Shown here: piece by piece, positions 17,603 through 26,169 of the stretch | How positions within the stretch are numbered: position 1 is the stretch's first letter | Layout of the letters: the number at the start of each line of letters is the position of its first letter | Assembly: GCA_902578325.1 (NCBI GenBank) | Contig: CACHCM010000006.1 | Location: forward strand, 1-38,772 | Length of the DNA stretch: 38,772 nt | Origin: an uncultured Pelagibacteraceae bacterium | GTDB taxonomy: Bacteria; Pseudomonadota; Alphaproteobacteria; Pelagibacterales; Pelagibacteraceae | Direction: 5' to 3' | The notes under the pieces: model-generated | What the model saw: the letters and a program-made list of their open reading frames with translations, nothing else | The model's database searches: none | Told to the model about the DNA's origin: nothing | Position numbers and translations under genes: made by a program

Positions 17603-18936
17603 ATGATTTTTTCTTTATCTATCCAACTTACGTTGAAGTCAGACTCAATAAATTTTTTATGACTTAATAATCTTTTATGTAAAGGAATAGTTGTTGTTAT
17701 TCCTTCGATAACAAATTCATCTAAAGATCTATTCATTCTTTGAATTGCCTCCGATCTATTTCGACCATGACAAATTAACTTACAAATCATGCTATCATAA
17801 TAAGGTGTTACTTTATAACCTTGGTATATAGCTCCATCTACTCGTGTTCTGAAACCAGAAGGCTGATGACATAAACCGATAGTACCAGGAGATGGTTGAA
17901 AGTTTTTACTTGCATCTTCAGCATTAATTCTACATTCAATTGCATGTCCTCTAGGATTTATATCACTTTGTTTCAAAGCTGTTTCTCCTGAAAATGCAAT
18001 CCAAATTTGCTCTTTTATAATATCAATTCCTGTAACCATCTCTGTAACTGGATGTTCTACTTGAACTCTAGTATTCATCTCAAGAAAATAAAATTTTCCA
18101 TCTTCATATATAAACTCAACAGTACCAGCTCCCATATAACCAATATTTTTCACCATATTTACAGTTTTTTCAAAAAGATCTTTTCTAACTTCGTTGTTTA
18201 AAACTGGACTAGGCGTTTCCTCAATAAGTTTTTGATGCCTTCTTTGTACTGAACAATCTCTTTCATGAAGATGTACAACCCGATTCTTACCAGCAAGAAT
18301 TTGTACTTCAATGTGTCGTGGGTTTTGAAAAAATTTTTCAATATAAACTTCATCGTTTCCAAAATATTTTTGTGCTTCTGATTTAGCGGTAGAGAACAAT
18401 GCTTCAAATTCTTCTTCTTTATAAACAATTTTCATACCTTTTCCACCACCACCACCTGATGCTTTAATTAGAATAGGAAAACCAATTTTTTTACAAAGCT
18501 CCTCAGCTTGAGATATATCCTTAACTCCACCCTCAGAGCCCTCGATTACTGGTAATCCATTTTCTTTTGCAATTCTTTTTGCTTGAATTTTGTCTCCCAT
18601 CATTGCAATTAATTTGGAAGAAGCTCCAATAAATTTAATTTTATTTTCTTCTAATATTTTTGCAAAATTTGTATTTTCTGAGAGGAAACCATAACCAGGA
18701 TGAACAGCTTCAGCATTAGTTAATTCTATAGCTGACATCAACGCAGGGATATTCAGGTAACTATTTTGAGGTTGATGTGAGCCTATACATACGCTTTCAT
18801 CAGCAAGTCTAACGTGCATACTATCTCGATCTACGTCAGAATGGACAGCAACAGTTGATATTCCCCATTCTTTGCAAGCTCTTATAATTCTAACTGCAAT
18901 TTCTCCACGGTTTGCAATTAAGATTTTTTTAAACAT
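17599..18936 (-). CDS. accC: Biotin carboxylase subunit of acetyl-CoA carboxylase
   Basis: AccC carboxylates biotin on AccB with ATP and bicarbonate, the first half-reaction to malonyl-CoA. The 445-residue protein matches the family length. It has the N-terminal KILIANRGEIAVRI, the ATP-grasp glycine loop KASGGGGGKGM (about 159-169), HERDCSVQRRHQK and the catalytic EMNTRVQVEHPVTE. It follows accB by 4 bp in the order aroQ-accB-accC. Its stop codon shares TTAA with the DUF2155 gene. Confidence 0.98.
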   Translation of the reverse strand: MFKKILIANRGEIAVRIIRACKEWGISTVAVHSDVDRDSMHVRLADESVCIGSHQPQNSYLNIPALMSAIELTNAEAVHPGYGFLSENTNFAKILEENKIKFIGASSKLIAMMGDKIQAKRIAKENGLPVIEGSEGGVKDISQAEELCKKIGFPILIKASGGGGGKGMKIVYKEEEFEALFSTAKSEAQKYFGNDEVYIEKFFQNPRHIEVQILAGKNRVVHLHERDCSVQRRHQKLIEETPSPVLNNEVRKDLFEKTVNMVKNIGYMGAGTVEFIYEDGKFYFLEMNTRVQVEHPVTEMVTGIDIIKEQIWIAFSGETALKQSDINPRGHAIECRINAEDASKNFQPSPGTIGLCHQPSGFRTRVDGAIYQGYKVTPYYDSMICKLICHGRNRSEAIQRMNRSLDEFVIEGITTTIPLHKRLLSHKKFIESDFNVSWIDKEKII

Positions 18937-18940
18937 TATT

Positions 18941-19375
18941 TTATTCTAAGATAACAATTGTTTGACCAAATTCGACAGGCTGACCATCTTCAACACAAAT
19001 TTCTTTTACTACACCATCTGCTGTTGAAGGAACGTGATTCATTGTTTTCATTGCTTCAACAATCATGATTGTATCACCTTTTTTAATTTTTTTTCCAATC
19101 TCAACAAACTTTTTAGCACCAGGTTCTGGAGCGTGATAGGCAGTTCCAATTATAGGTGAAGTAATTTCAGTTCCTGATTTAATATTTTGGGTTTGAGTAG
19201 GTGTTGAACTTGATGCAGGAGACGAGGACGAAGTAACTTGAGGTTGATTACTTATTGAAACATTATTTTTTGATACTTTAATTTTTGTATCCTTTTCAGT
19301 TATCTCTATTTCAGTAAGATTAAATTCTTTTAAATAATCACTTAACTCTTTAATTATTTTTTTATCTATTTTCAT
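18941..19375 (-). CDS. accB: Biotin carboxyl carrier protein of acetyl-CoA carboxylase
   Basis: AccB carries biotin between the carboxylase and the carboxyltransferase. The 144-residue protein has an N-terminal helix (1-35), a Ser/Pro/Thr/Gln linker at about 46-63, and the biotinyl domain at about 70-144. The biotin-accepting Lys110 is in VEAMKTMN, where the residue after the Lys is Thr rather than the usual Met or Leu. It overlaps aroQ by 14 bp and precedes accC. Confidence 0.97.
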   Translation of the reverse strand: MKIDKKIIKELSDYLKEFNLTEIEITEKDTKIKVSKNNVSISNQPQVTSSSSPASSSTPTQTQNIKSGTEITSPIIGTAYHAPEPGAKKFVEIGKKIKKGDTIMIVEAMKTMNHVPSTADGVVKEICVEDGQPVEFGQTIVILE

Positions 19376-19811
19376 TATGCAAAGTCTTTTGTAATGAAAT
19401 TATGGCCAAAATATATCCTTCAGCTCCTAATCCAAAAATTCCTCCAGTTACCACATCACTTATAAGTGATTTATGTCTAAATTCTTCTCTTTTATAAATA
19501 TTAGATAAATGAAGCTCGATTATTGGTTTTTTAAATAAATCTAGGGCATCTCTTATAGCTACAGAGGTATGAGTAAATGCAGCAGCATTTATAATCATTC
19601 CATCAAATTTTTTCCTAGCATCTTGAATAATGTTAACAAGCTCTCCTTCAACATTAGATTGAGCAAATTCAATATCAATACCAATTTCTTTTGCTTTTTT
19701 GGAACAATTTTCTTTAAGTTGGTCATACGTAGTTGATCCATATTGTGATTGTTCTCTTTCTCCTAATAGATTAAGATTTGGACCGTTAATAATAATTATT
19801 TTATTATTCAT
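19362..19811 (-). CDS. aroQ: Type II 3-dehydroquinate dehydratase
   Basis: AroQ dehydrates 3-dehydroquinate to 3-dehydroshikimate in the shikimate pathway. The 149-residue protein starts with the diagnostic NGPNLNLLGEREQSQYG (Arg and Tyr of the active-site lid), then has NAAAFTHTS and HLSNIYKREEFRHKS with the catalytic His. It is first in the aroQ-accB-accC run, a conserved alphaproteobacterial order. Its start codon is 16 bp from the divergent thiS start. Confidence 0.97.
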   Translation of the reverse strand: MNNKIIIINGPNLNLLGEREQSQYGSTTYDQLKENCSKKAKEIGIDIEFAQSNVEGELVNIIQDARKKFDGMIINAAAFTHTSVAIRDALDLFKKPIIELHLSNIYKREEFRHKSLISDVVTGGIFGLGAEGYILAIISLQKTLHNENR

Positions 19812-19827
19812 TCAGCACTTATATACG

Positions 19828-20046
19828 ATGAAAAAAATAAAAAAAATAAAAATCAAAATAAATGGTAAAATCAAATCTATAATTCAAGATTCTAATCTCT
19901 CTATGGTGTTAAAAAATCTAAAAATACCATTAAATAAAGTAGCAATTGAGCTTAATGAGGAAATAATAGATAAAAAAAAAATTAATAAAATAAAATTAAA
20001 TAAAAATGATAAAATTGAAATAGTTCATTTTATTGGAGGTGGTTAA
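19828..20046 (+). CDS. thiS: Sulphur carrier protein ThiS
   Basis: ThiS carries sulphur as a C-terminal thiocarboxylate for building the thiazole ring of thiamin. The 72-residue protein has the beta-grasp size and ends in the required Gly-Gly (HFIGGG). The ATG at 19828 gives [14 protein letters not shown] and is chosen because an upstream in-frame extension would run into aroQ. It is very Lys/Ile-rich, with ten A in a row near 19972-19981. The last codons form the ribosome site for thiG. Confidence 0.92.
   Translation: MKKIKKIKIKINGKIKSIIQDSNLSMVLKNLKIPLNKVAIELNEEIIDKKKINKIKLNKNDKIEIVHFIGGG
20035..20042 (+). promoter_or_regulatory. Ribosome binding site of thiG formed by the thiS Gly-Gly codons
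   Basis: GGAGGTGG at 20035-20042 encodes the final Gly residues of ThiS and is also a near-perfect Shine-Dalgarno 7 nt upstream of TTG 20048. The thiS TAA (20044-20046) lies between. This decides the thiG start: the TTG at 20033 would sit before the Shine-Dalgarno and encode five extra residues. Confidence 0.8.
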
Positions 20047-20047
20047 T

Positions 20048-20821
20048 TTGAAAAAAGATAGTCTAATTATTGCAAATAAAAAATTTAATTCCAGATTAAT
20101 TGTTGGAACAGGAAAATATAAAAGTATGTCTGAGTGCGCAAAAGCAATTAAACTTTCTGGAGCAGAAATTGTAACAGTTGCTGTAAGGAGGGTTAATATT
20201 TCAGATAAAAATAAGCCTTTGCTTATGGATTATATTGATCCAAAAAAAATTACATATTTACCAAATACCGCTGGATGCTTTAATTCAAAAGAAGCTTTGA
20301 GGACTTTAAGATTAGCAAGAGAAATAGGAGGTTGGAAGTTAGTTAAATTAGAAGTTTTAGGAGATAAAAAGAATTTATTTCCAGACATGATTGAAACTTT
20401 AAAATCCACAGAAGTTCTCGCTAAAGAAGGTTTTAAGGTTATGGTTTATTGTAATGATGATCCCTTAATGGCTAAGCGTTTAGAGAATTCAGGTGCTGAC
20501 GCAATTATGCCCCTAGCTGCACCAATAGGATCAGGACTTGGTATACAAAACAAAATTAATATTCAAATAATTAGAAAACAAACCAAACTTCCATTAATTA
20601 TTGATGCAGGTTTAGGTCAAGCTTCAGACGCTACAATTGCAATGGAATTAGGATGTGACGGAGTGCTTGTTAACACCGCTATAGCAAAAGCAAAAAAACC
20701 ATTTGAAATGGCTTTAGCTTTTAAAAATGCCGTTATTGCAGGAAGACAATCTTACAAAGCTGGAAGAATAGATAAAATTTTAATGGGTAATCCATCCTCA
20801 CCATCAAAAGGAATTATTTAG
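20048..20821 (+). CDS. thiG: Thiazole synthase ThiG (TTG start)
   Basis: ThiG condenses 1-deoxy-D-xylulose 5-phosphate, dehydroglycine and sulphur from ThiS into the thiazole phosphate of thiamin. With the TTG start at 20048 the product is 257 residues, the normal length, beginning [17 protein letters not shown]. It shows GTGKYKS, NTAGCFN, the Schiff-base Lys in [10 protein letters not shown], and the phosphate-binding [10 protein letters not shown] near the end. It is coupled to thiS, with 1 bp between stop and start. The 3' end overlaps the convergent RNase E gene by 8 bp. No TPP riboswitch is visible in the 16-bp upstream gap. Confidence 0.96.
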   Translation: MKKDSLIIANKKFNSRLIVGTGKYKSMSECAKAIKLSGAEIVTVAVRRVNISDKNKPLLMDYIDPKKITYLPNTAGCFNSKEALRTLRLAREIGGWKLVKLEVLGDKKNLFPDMIETLKSTEVLAKEGFKVMVYCNDDPLMAKRLENSGADAIMPLAAPIGSGLGIQNKINIQIIRKQTKLPLIIDAGLGQASDATIAMELGCDGVLVNTAIAKAKKPFEMALAFKNAVIAGRQSYKAGRIDKILMGNPSSPSKGII

Positions 20822-22631
20822 TCTTTTTATAATACCTTTTTTTATTATATTTTTTTTTATTAATCTTTTTATTTTCTTTTTTTTCTGAAAATTTATCTTC
20901 TTTATTTTGTGTTTCTAAATTTTTTAATTTTTCGTAATATTCTATTAGCTCTATCGTTTTTTTTGATTTATTTTTTATATCTATAATGTACTCAGGTATA
21001 ATTAAAGAATTATCGCTAATAATATCTATTTTCATTTTATTTTTTTTCTCAAAATAAGTTAAGTCATTAATAAAATTTTCTTTAAGGAAATCTGAAATTT
21101 TTTCACAAACTTTTAATTCAACAAATTTAGCTTTGCTAATTACAGCTTTTAATTCAACAATTTTTAAAAGTTTTTGAGCAAAAGACTCGTCTGTTAATGT
21201 AACTTTCCATTTTATTGCACTTTCTCTCAGTCTTTGTCTTGACATCTCCAGAAGACCAAAATTACTTATTCTTCCAATTTGAATTCTAGCTCTATCTGAC
21301 CTGCATTTTTCTTTAAGTTTTCTTTCTACTAACCTCCTATTTCCATAACTTAGCATATCAATAAAATCTATAATGATTAAACCAGACAAATCTCTTATCT
21401 TTATTTGTCTTGCAATTTCTTCTGCAGCTTCAATATTTGTATCTAAAGCAGTGCTTTCAACATTTTTTCCTTTTATTGAACTTCCAGAATTTATATCGAT
21501 AGAAACTAAAGCCTCTGTCGGGTTAATAACCAAATATCCTCCTGACTTTAGTTTAATTTCAGAGTCAAAAATTTGATTTAACTTTTGCTCGATATTTTCT
21601 TGAATAAATAGTGGAATTTTTCCTCTATATTTTTTTACCTTTTTTACATTTGACGGCATCATAGTTTTCATGAATGATTGAGCTTTTTTATAACCCTCGT
21701 TACCTTCTACAATTATATTTTGGGTATTTTCATCAAACATATCTCTTAAAGTTCTTTTAATTATTTCACTTTCTTGATGAATTAAAGACGGAGCAATAGA
21801 GTTTATTGCATTTTCCTTTATTTGACTCCAAGAATTAATCAAAATATCTAAATCACTATTTATTTCATTTTTTGTTTTATTGCTTCCAGCAGTTCTTACA
21901 ATTAATCCCATCTCCTTAGGTATTTTAATTTCATTTAAAATTGTTCTTATTTTTTTTCTATCAGCAGGATTAAATATTTTTCTTGAAATGCCTCCTCCTT
22001 TAGGAGTATTTGGCATTAATACTATATATTTACCAGCAATAGAAATGAAAGTGCTTAAAGCTGCACCTTTTTGACCTCTCTCGTCTTTAATTACTTGTAC
22101 AAGAATTACCTGGTTAGGTTTAATTACTTCCTGAATTTTATATCTTTTAAATTTAAATCTATGCTCTTTCTTTTTTTCTTTTCCATCATCTAAATTTTCT
22201 TTTTCAGCAATATTTTCTTTATTATTTGAATCTTCTTCTATTTGTTCTTCTGATATTTTTTCTATAGGATCATCAATTTCTAGTTTTCCTTCAGCAATAT
22301 TTTCCTCTTCTTTTGCCTCAACTTCTCTTGAAAGTTCTTCTCTAGCTTTTTCTTCTTCCTCTTTAATTCTTTCTAAATCTGCTTTTGGTATCTGATAATA
22401 ATCTGATTGAATGTCATTAAAAGACAAAAACCCATGCCTCTCTCTTCCAAAATCAACAAAAGCTGCTTGCAAAGAGGGTTCAATTCTACTTACTTTGCCT
22501 AAATAAATATTATTTTTAATTAAGTTATTTTTTAAACCTTCGTACTCGTAATCTTCAATATTTTCGCCTGATTTAAGAACAACTCTAGTTTCGTTAGGAT
22601 GCGAAGCATCGATATATAAATTTTTTTCCAT
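20814..22631 (-). CDS. rne: Ribonuclease E/G family endoribonuclease
   Basis: RNase E/G cuts single-stranded A/U-rich RNA in mRNA decay and rRNA/tRNA maturation. The 605-residue protein has an S1 domain (about 37-205) split by a highly acidic insert (about 83-155), as in other alphaproteobacteria. The catalytic DNase I-like domain follows with metal-binding Asp379 (SIDINSG) and Asp422 (IIDFIDM). After MSRQRLR (463-469) the CPxCxG zinc link that joins protomers in E. coli RNase E is absent; the sequence reads [14 protein letters not shown] short Lys-rich tail replaces the long degradosome scaffold. RNase G cannot be excluded, but the S1 insert favours RNase E. Confidence 0.92.
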   Translation of the reverse strand: MEKNLYIDASHPNETRVVLKSGENIEDYEYEGLKNNLIKNNIYLGKVSRIEPSLQAAFVDFGRERHGFLSFNDIQSDYYQIPKADLERIKEEEEKAREELSREVEAKEEENIAEGKLEIDDPIEKISEEQIEEDSNNKENIAEKENLDDGKEKKKEHRFKFKRYKIQEVIKPNQVILVQVIKDERGQKGAALSTFISIAGKYIVLMPNTPKGGGISRKIFNPADRKKIRTILNEIKIPKEMGLIVRTAGSNKTKNEINSDLDILINSWSQIKENAINSIAPSLIHQESEIIKRTLRDMFDENTQNIIVEGNEGYKKAQSFMKTMMPSNVKKVKKYRGKIPLFIQENIEQKLNQIFDSEIKLKSGGYLVINPTEALVSIDINSGSSIKGKNVESTALDTNIEAAEEIARQIKIRDLSGLIIIDFIDMLSYGNRRLVERKLKEKCRSDRARIQIGRISNFGLLEMSRQRLRESAIKWKVTLTDESFAQKLLKIVELKAVISKAKFVELKVCEKISDFLKENFINDLTYFEKKNKMKIDIISDNSLIIPEYIIDIKNKSKKTIELIEYYEKLKNLETQNKEDKFSEKKENKKINKKKYNKKRYYKKTK

Positions 22632-22731
22632 AATTTTGTGAATGTTAATTTCATTAGTAATTTAATTTTTAAAATTTTGTTTAATTTTCTTGCCATATCT
22701 TTAACAAATTCCAAGATATAATGAAATTAAA

Positions 22732-25068
22732 ATGAATAAATTTTTTAAAAATATTTTTATATTAATTACTTCTTTTATTCTATTATCAGCAATTTCGATA
22801 ATAAGTGTTTTATGGACTTATTCTAATGATTTACCAGATTATAAATTTCTTAATAGTTACAAACCTCCTGTTTCCAGTAAAGTTTACTCTGGTAATGGTG
22901 ATTTGGTGGCAGATTTTTCAAAGGAAAAAAGAGTATTTGTTCCATTTAATTCAATTCCAAAAAATGTAATTAACGCATTTTTATCTGCTGAAGATAAAAA
23001 TTTTTTTAAACATCCAGGCGTTGATGCTAAAGGTGTTATTAGAGCTGTAATAAATAATATTTCAAATATTTTATCATCTAAAAGGTTAGAGGGAGCATCT
23101 ACAATTACTCAACAGGTAGCAAAAAACTTTTTATTAACAAATGAAGTAAGTTTAAATAGGAAAATTAAGGAAGCAATTTTAGCTTTTAGAATAGAGAGAG
23201 CTTTATCTAAAGAAAGAATTCTAGAACTTTATCTAAACCAAATTTATCTTGGAAGCGGAGCATATGGAGTAGCTGCAGCAAGCTTAGAATATTTTGATAA
23301 ATCTATTAAAGATTTAAATTACTCGGAGGCTGCTTTATTAGCAGCTTTGCCAAAAGCACCTAGTAGATATAATCCATATAGAGATATTGAGGTAGCAAAA
23401 TTTAGAAGAAATTTAGTTTTAAAAAATTTGTTAGATAATAATTATTTAAATTTAGAATGGTATGAAAAACTTACAAAAGAGGAAATAATTCTAAAAAAAA
23501 ATAAAAAAATTTATTTAGAAGATGCTCAATACTTTATTGAAGATGTGAGAAAGAGCGTAATTGAAACTTTAAGCTATGATAAAGTTTACAAACAAGGTTT
23601 TAATATCAATACTCCAATAGATTTAAATTTACAAACAATTGCAACAAAATCACTTAGAGATGGATTAATAGCATATGATAAAAGAAAGGGATGGAGAGGA
23701 TCACTTACCAACAAGATTTATAATTCAGAATGGAAAAAAGATTTAGAAAAGTATAAATTAGAAAATTCGATTAATTGGAAACTAGCAATAGTCAAAAAAA
23801 TAAATAAATTTTCAGCAGAAATAGAAACTGAAGATAATATCGAAGGTGTTATTGAATATCAGAGTATTTCTTGGACAAAAAAAGAATTTAATAAATTATT
23901 AAAACCTGGAGATGTTATTTATGTTAAAAATCTTAAAGAAAATATTTTTAACTTACAACAATTACCAAAGGTAAATGGTGGAATTGTTGTTATGGATCCA
24001 TTTACTGGAAGAGTTTTAGCATTAAGTGGTGGTTTTAGTTTTAAACAAAGTGAATTTAATAGAGCAACTCAAGCAAAAAGACAGCCTGGATCTGCTTTTA
24101 AACCATTTGTTTATGCATTAGCCTTAGAGAACAATTTTACACCAACATCATTAGTTCTAGACGCACCACTGGTTTTAGACCAAGGAACTGATTTAAAAAT
24201 GTGGAAACCAGAAAATTATGGAAAAAAATTTTATGGGCCTTCGACTTTAAGGGTTGGTTTGGAGAAATCTAGAAATTTAATGACAGTAAGAATAGCCCAA
24301 AATCTTGGTGTAGAGAAAATAGTTGATTTTTCAAAAGCATTAAAAATTTATGATAATCCAGAAGAACTTTTATCCATATCTTTGGGATCTGCTGAAACAA
24401 CTTTATTAAAACTCACATCTGCTTATTCAGTTTTTGTTAATGGAGGAAAACTTGTTGAACCAATACTGGTAGATAGAATTCAGGACAGTGAGGGAAATAC
24501 TATTTTTAATAATGATAAAAGAAAATGTATTAATTGTGATCAAATTTCTTATTTAACTAACGATTATCCAGAAATTAAAAATAACTATATACAAATATTT
24601 TCTCCAGAAACAGCTTTTCAAATGACATCAATTTTAGAAGGAGTTGTCCAAAGAGGTACAGCTAAAAAACTAAAAGACTTAAATTTAAATATTGCAGGCA
24701 AAACTGGAACAACAAATAAAAATACAGATACTTGGTTTATAGGTTTTACCTCAAATGTACTAGTTGGTGTTTATGTTGGTTCAGATAATCCAACTCCATT
24801 AGGAAAATATGAAACAGGATCTAAAACGGCTTTGCCAATATTCAAAAGTTTTATAAGTGATTCTATTAACAAAAATGATGCAAGACCATTTAAGGCTGCT
24901 AAAGGTACAGTGATGATGGTTGTTGACCCTTTAACAGGTCAAAAAGCAAAATTTAACTCAAAGAATACTATTATTGAGGTTTTTAAAAAAGAAAATGTGG
25001 TTGATGGAAAAGTACTTTATTCAAATTCAGATAGATTAGATTCAAATAATATATTAAAGTTTTACTAA
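22732..25068 (+). CDS. mrcA: Class A penicillin-binding protein 1A
   Basis: PBP1A polymerises glycan strands and cross-links peptides in the periplasm. The 778-residue protein has one N-terminal membrane anchor (about 7-28). The transglycosylase domain shows EDKNFFKHPGVD (catalytic Glu87), GASTITQQVAKN and RKIKEAILA. The transpeptidase domain shows SAFK with the acylated Ser near 453, SRN and KTGTT near 657. It is shorter than E. coli PBP1A (850). A strong TATAAT at 22717-22722 ends 9 bp before the ATG, but no -35 has correct spacing. The stop overlaps the prfB start (TAATG), so the two are likely coupled. Confidence 0.96.
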   Translation: MNKFFKNIFILITSFILLSAISIISVLWTYSNDLPDYKFLNSYKPPVSSKVYSGNGDLVADFSKEKRVFVPFNSIPKNVINAFLSAEDKNFFKHPGVDAKGVIRAVINNISNILSSKRLEGASTITQQVAKNFLLTNEVSLNRKIKEAILAFRIERALSKERILELYLNQIYLGSGAYGVAAASLEYFDKSIKDLNYSEAALLAALPKAPSRYNPYRDIEVAKFRRNLVLKNLLDNNYLNLEWYEKLTKEEIILKKNKKIYLEDAQYFIEDVRKSVIETLSYDKVYKQGFNINTPIDLNLQTIATKSLRDGLIAYDKRKGWRGSLTNKIYNSEWKKDLEKYKLENSINWKLAIVKKINKFSAEIETEDNIEGVIEYQSISWTKKEFNKLLKPGDVIYVKNLKENIFNLQQLPKVNGGIVVMDPFTGRVLALSGGFSFKQSEFNRATQAKRQPGSAFKPFVYALALENNFTPTSLVLDAPLVLDQGTDLKMWKPENYGKKFYGPSTLRVGLEKSRNLMTVRIAQNLGVEKIVDFSKALKIYDNPEELLSISLGSAETTLLKLTSAYSVFVNGGKLVEPILVDRIQDSEGNTIFNNDKRKCINCDQISYLTNDYPEIKNNYIQIFSPETAFQMTSILEGVVQRGTAKKLKDLNLNIAGKTGTTNKNTDTWFIGFTSNVLVGVYVGSDNPTPLGKYETGSKTALPIFKSFISDSINKNDARPFKAAKGTVMMVVDPLTGQKAKFNSKNTIIEVFKKENVVDGKVLYSNSDRLDSNNILKFY

Positions 25069-26169
25069 TGGATAATAATTATCAAAACTTAAAAGAAGAG
25101 ATTGAAAAAATAAATCGAAAAATACAGGAGTATCTTTGAAAAAAACAATATCCATTCAAAGCTACAATCTTTAAACTCACAAATGCTGAGTGCCGATTTT
25201 TGGCAAGATAAAAATAATTCTCAAAAAGTAATCAAAGAAAAGAAATTTTATGAAGATTTAACTTATTCTTTAAATAATAATGTTGAAAAACTAAAAGATT
25301 TAAATGATTTGAATCAACTGGCACTTGAAGAAGAAAATTCACAAGTTCAAAAAGAAGTTCTCCAAAATATTAAAGACTTAAGAAGTGAAGTTAAAAAAAA
25401 TGAAATTAAATGTTTTTTATCTAATGAAGCAGATCCTTTAAATTGTTACATAGAAATACATGCTGGTGCTGGAGGTACAGAAAGTCAAGATTGGGCTGAT
25501 ATGCTAAGAAGAATGTATTTAAAATGGTCCGATAAAAAAAATTTTAAATCAAGTCTGATTAGTGAACACAGAGGTGACGAGGCTGGGATAAAATCTGCAA
25601 CAATTAAAATAGATGGTGACTATGTTTTTGGATGGTTAAAAAAAGAATCAGGGATACATAGATTAGTTAGGATATCTCCATTTGATTCTGGAGCAAGACG
25701 GCACACAAGTTTTGCAAGTGTTTGGATTTATCCAGTTGTAGATGAAAACATAAATATAGAAATTTTAGAAAAAGATTTAAGAATAGACACCTATCGTTCC
25801 AGTGGAGCAGGTGGCCAGCACGTTAACACTACTGATAGCGCAGTCAGAATAACACACATTCCGTCAAAAATTGTTGTTCAATGTCAAAATGAAAGATCTC
25901 AACATAAAAATAAAGAAACATGCATGAATATGTTAAAAGCGAGATTATATGATTATGAAATTAAAAAAAGAGAGGAAGAAAATCAAAATGTTGAAAGTTC
26001 TAAATCTGAAATAGGGTGGGGGCATCAAATTAGATCTTATGTTCTTCAACCTTACAGGCTTGTAAAAGATAATAGAACTAGTTTTGAAAGTACTAGTCCA
26101 GATAAAGTCTTAGATGGTGATATTGATGAATTTTTGGAACAATCTCTTTATAAATTAAATGAAAAATAA
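25068..26169 (+). CDS. prfB: Peptide chain release factor 2, made by programmed +1 frameshift
   Basis: RF2 reads UAA and UGA and triggers peptide release. The first frame runs from ATG 25068 for 23 codons and meets an in-frame TGA at 25137-25139. A +1 slip on CTT continues from 25138 in the frame that runs to 26169, giving about 366 residues (E. coli RF2 has 365). Matching the family, SPF (stop recognition) is near 203-205 and GGQ at 248-250. Taking only the longer frame from ATG 25183 would lose the N-terminal domain, so that start is wrong. It overlaps mrcA by 1 bp and the next gene by 11 bp. Confidence 0.97.
25126..25139 (+). promoter_or_regulatory. prfB programmed +1 frameshift site
   Basis: AGGAG (25126-25130), TAT, CTT, TGA reproduces the known prfB slip site: an internal Shine-Dalgarno 3 nt before CTT, followed by an in-frame TGA. 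Low RF2 slows termination at TGA and favours the +1 slip, so RF2 controls its own synthesis. The E. coli site has AGGGGG where this one has CAGGAG, and A rather than C follows the TGA. Confidence 0.95.

Noticed and set aside
19812..19827. TPP riboswitch before thiSG
   Set aside because: Only 16 bp separate aroQ and thiS, and no conserved riboswitch sequence is visible there or in the start of aroQ.
20033..20035. TTG 20033 as start of thiG
   Set aside because: It overlaps the Shine-Dalgarno itself and adds five residues not usual in the family; TTG 20048 has ideal spacing.
22690..22722. TTGCCA ... TATAAT as a standard mrcA promoter
   Set aside because: The spacing is 21 bp, too long for a sigma-70 promoter. 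The TATAAT alone is noted in the gene entry.
25137..25139. TGA in prfB as a nonsense mutation or sequencing error
   Set aside because: The sequence around it is the known RF2 frameshift site, and the rest of the gene is intact.
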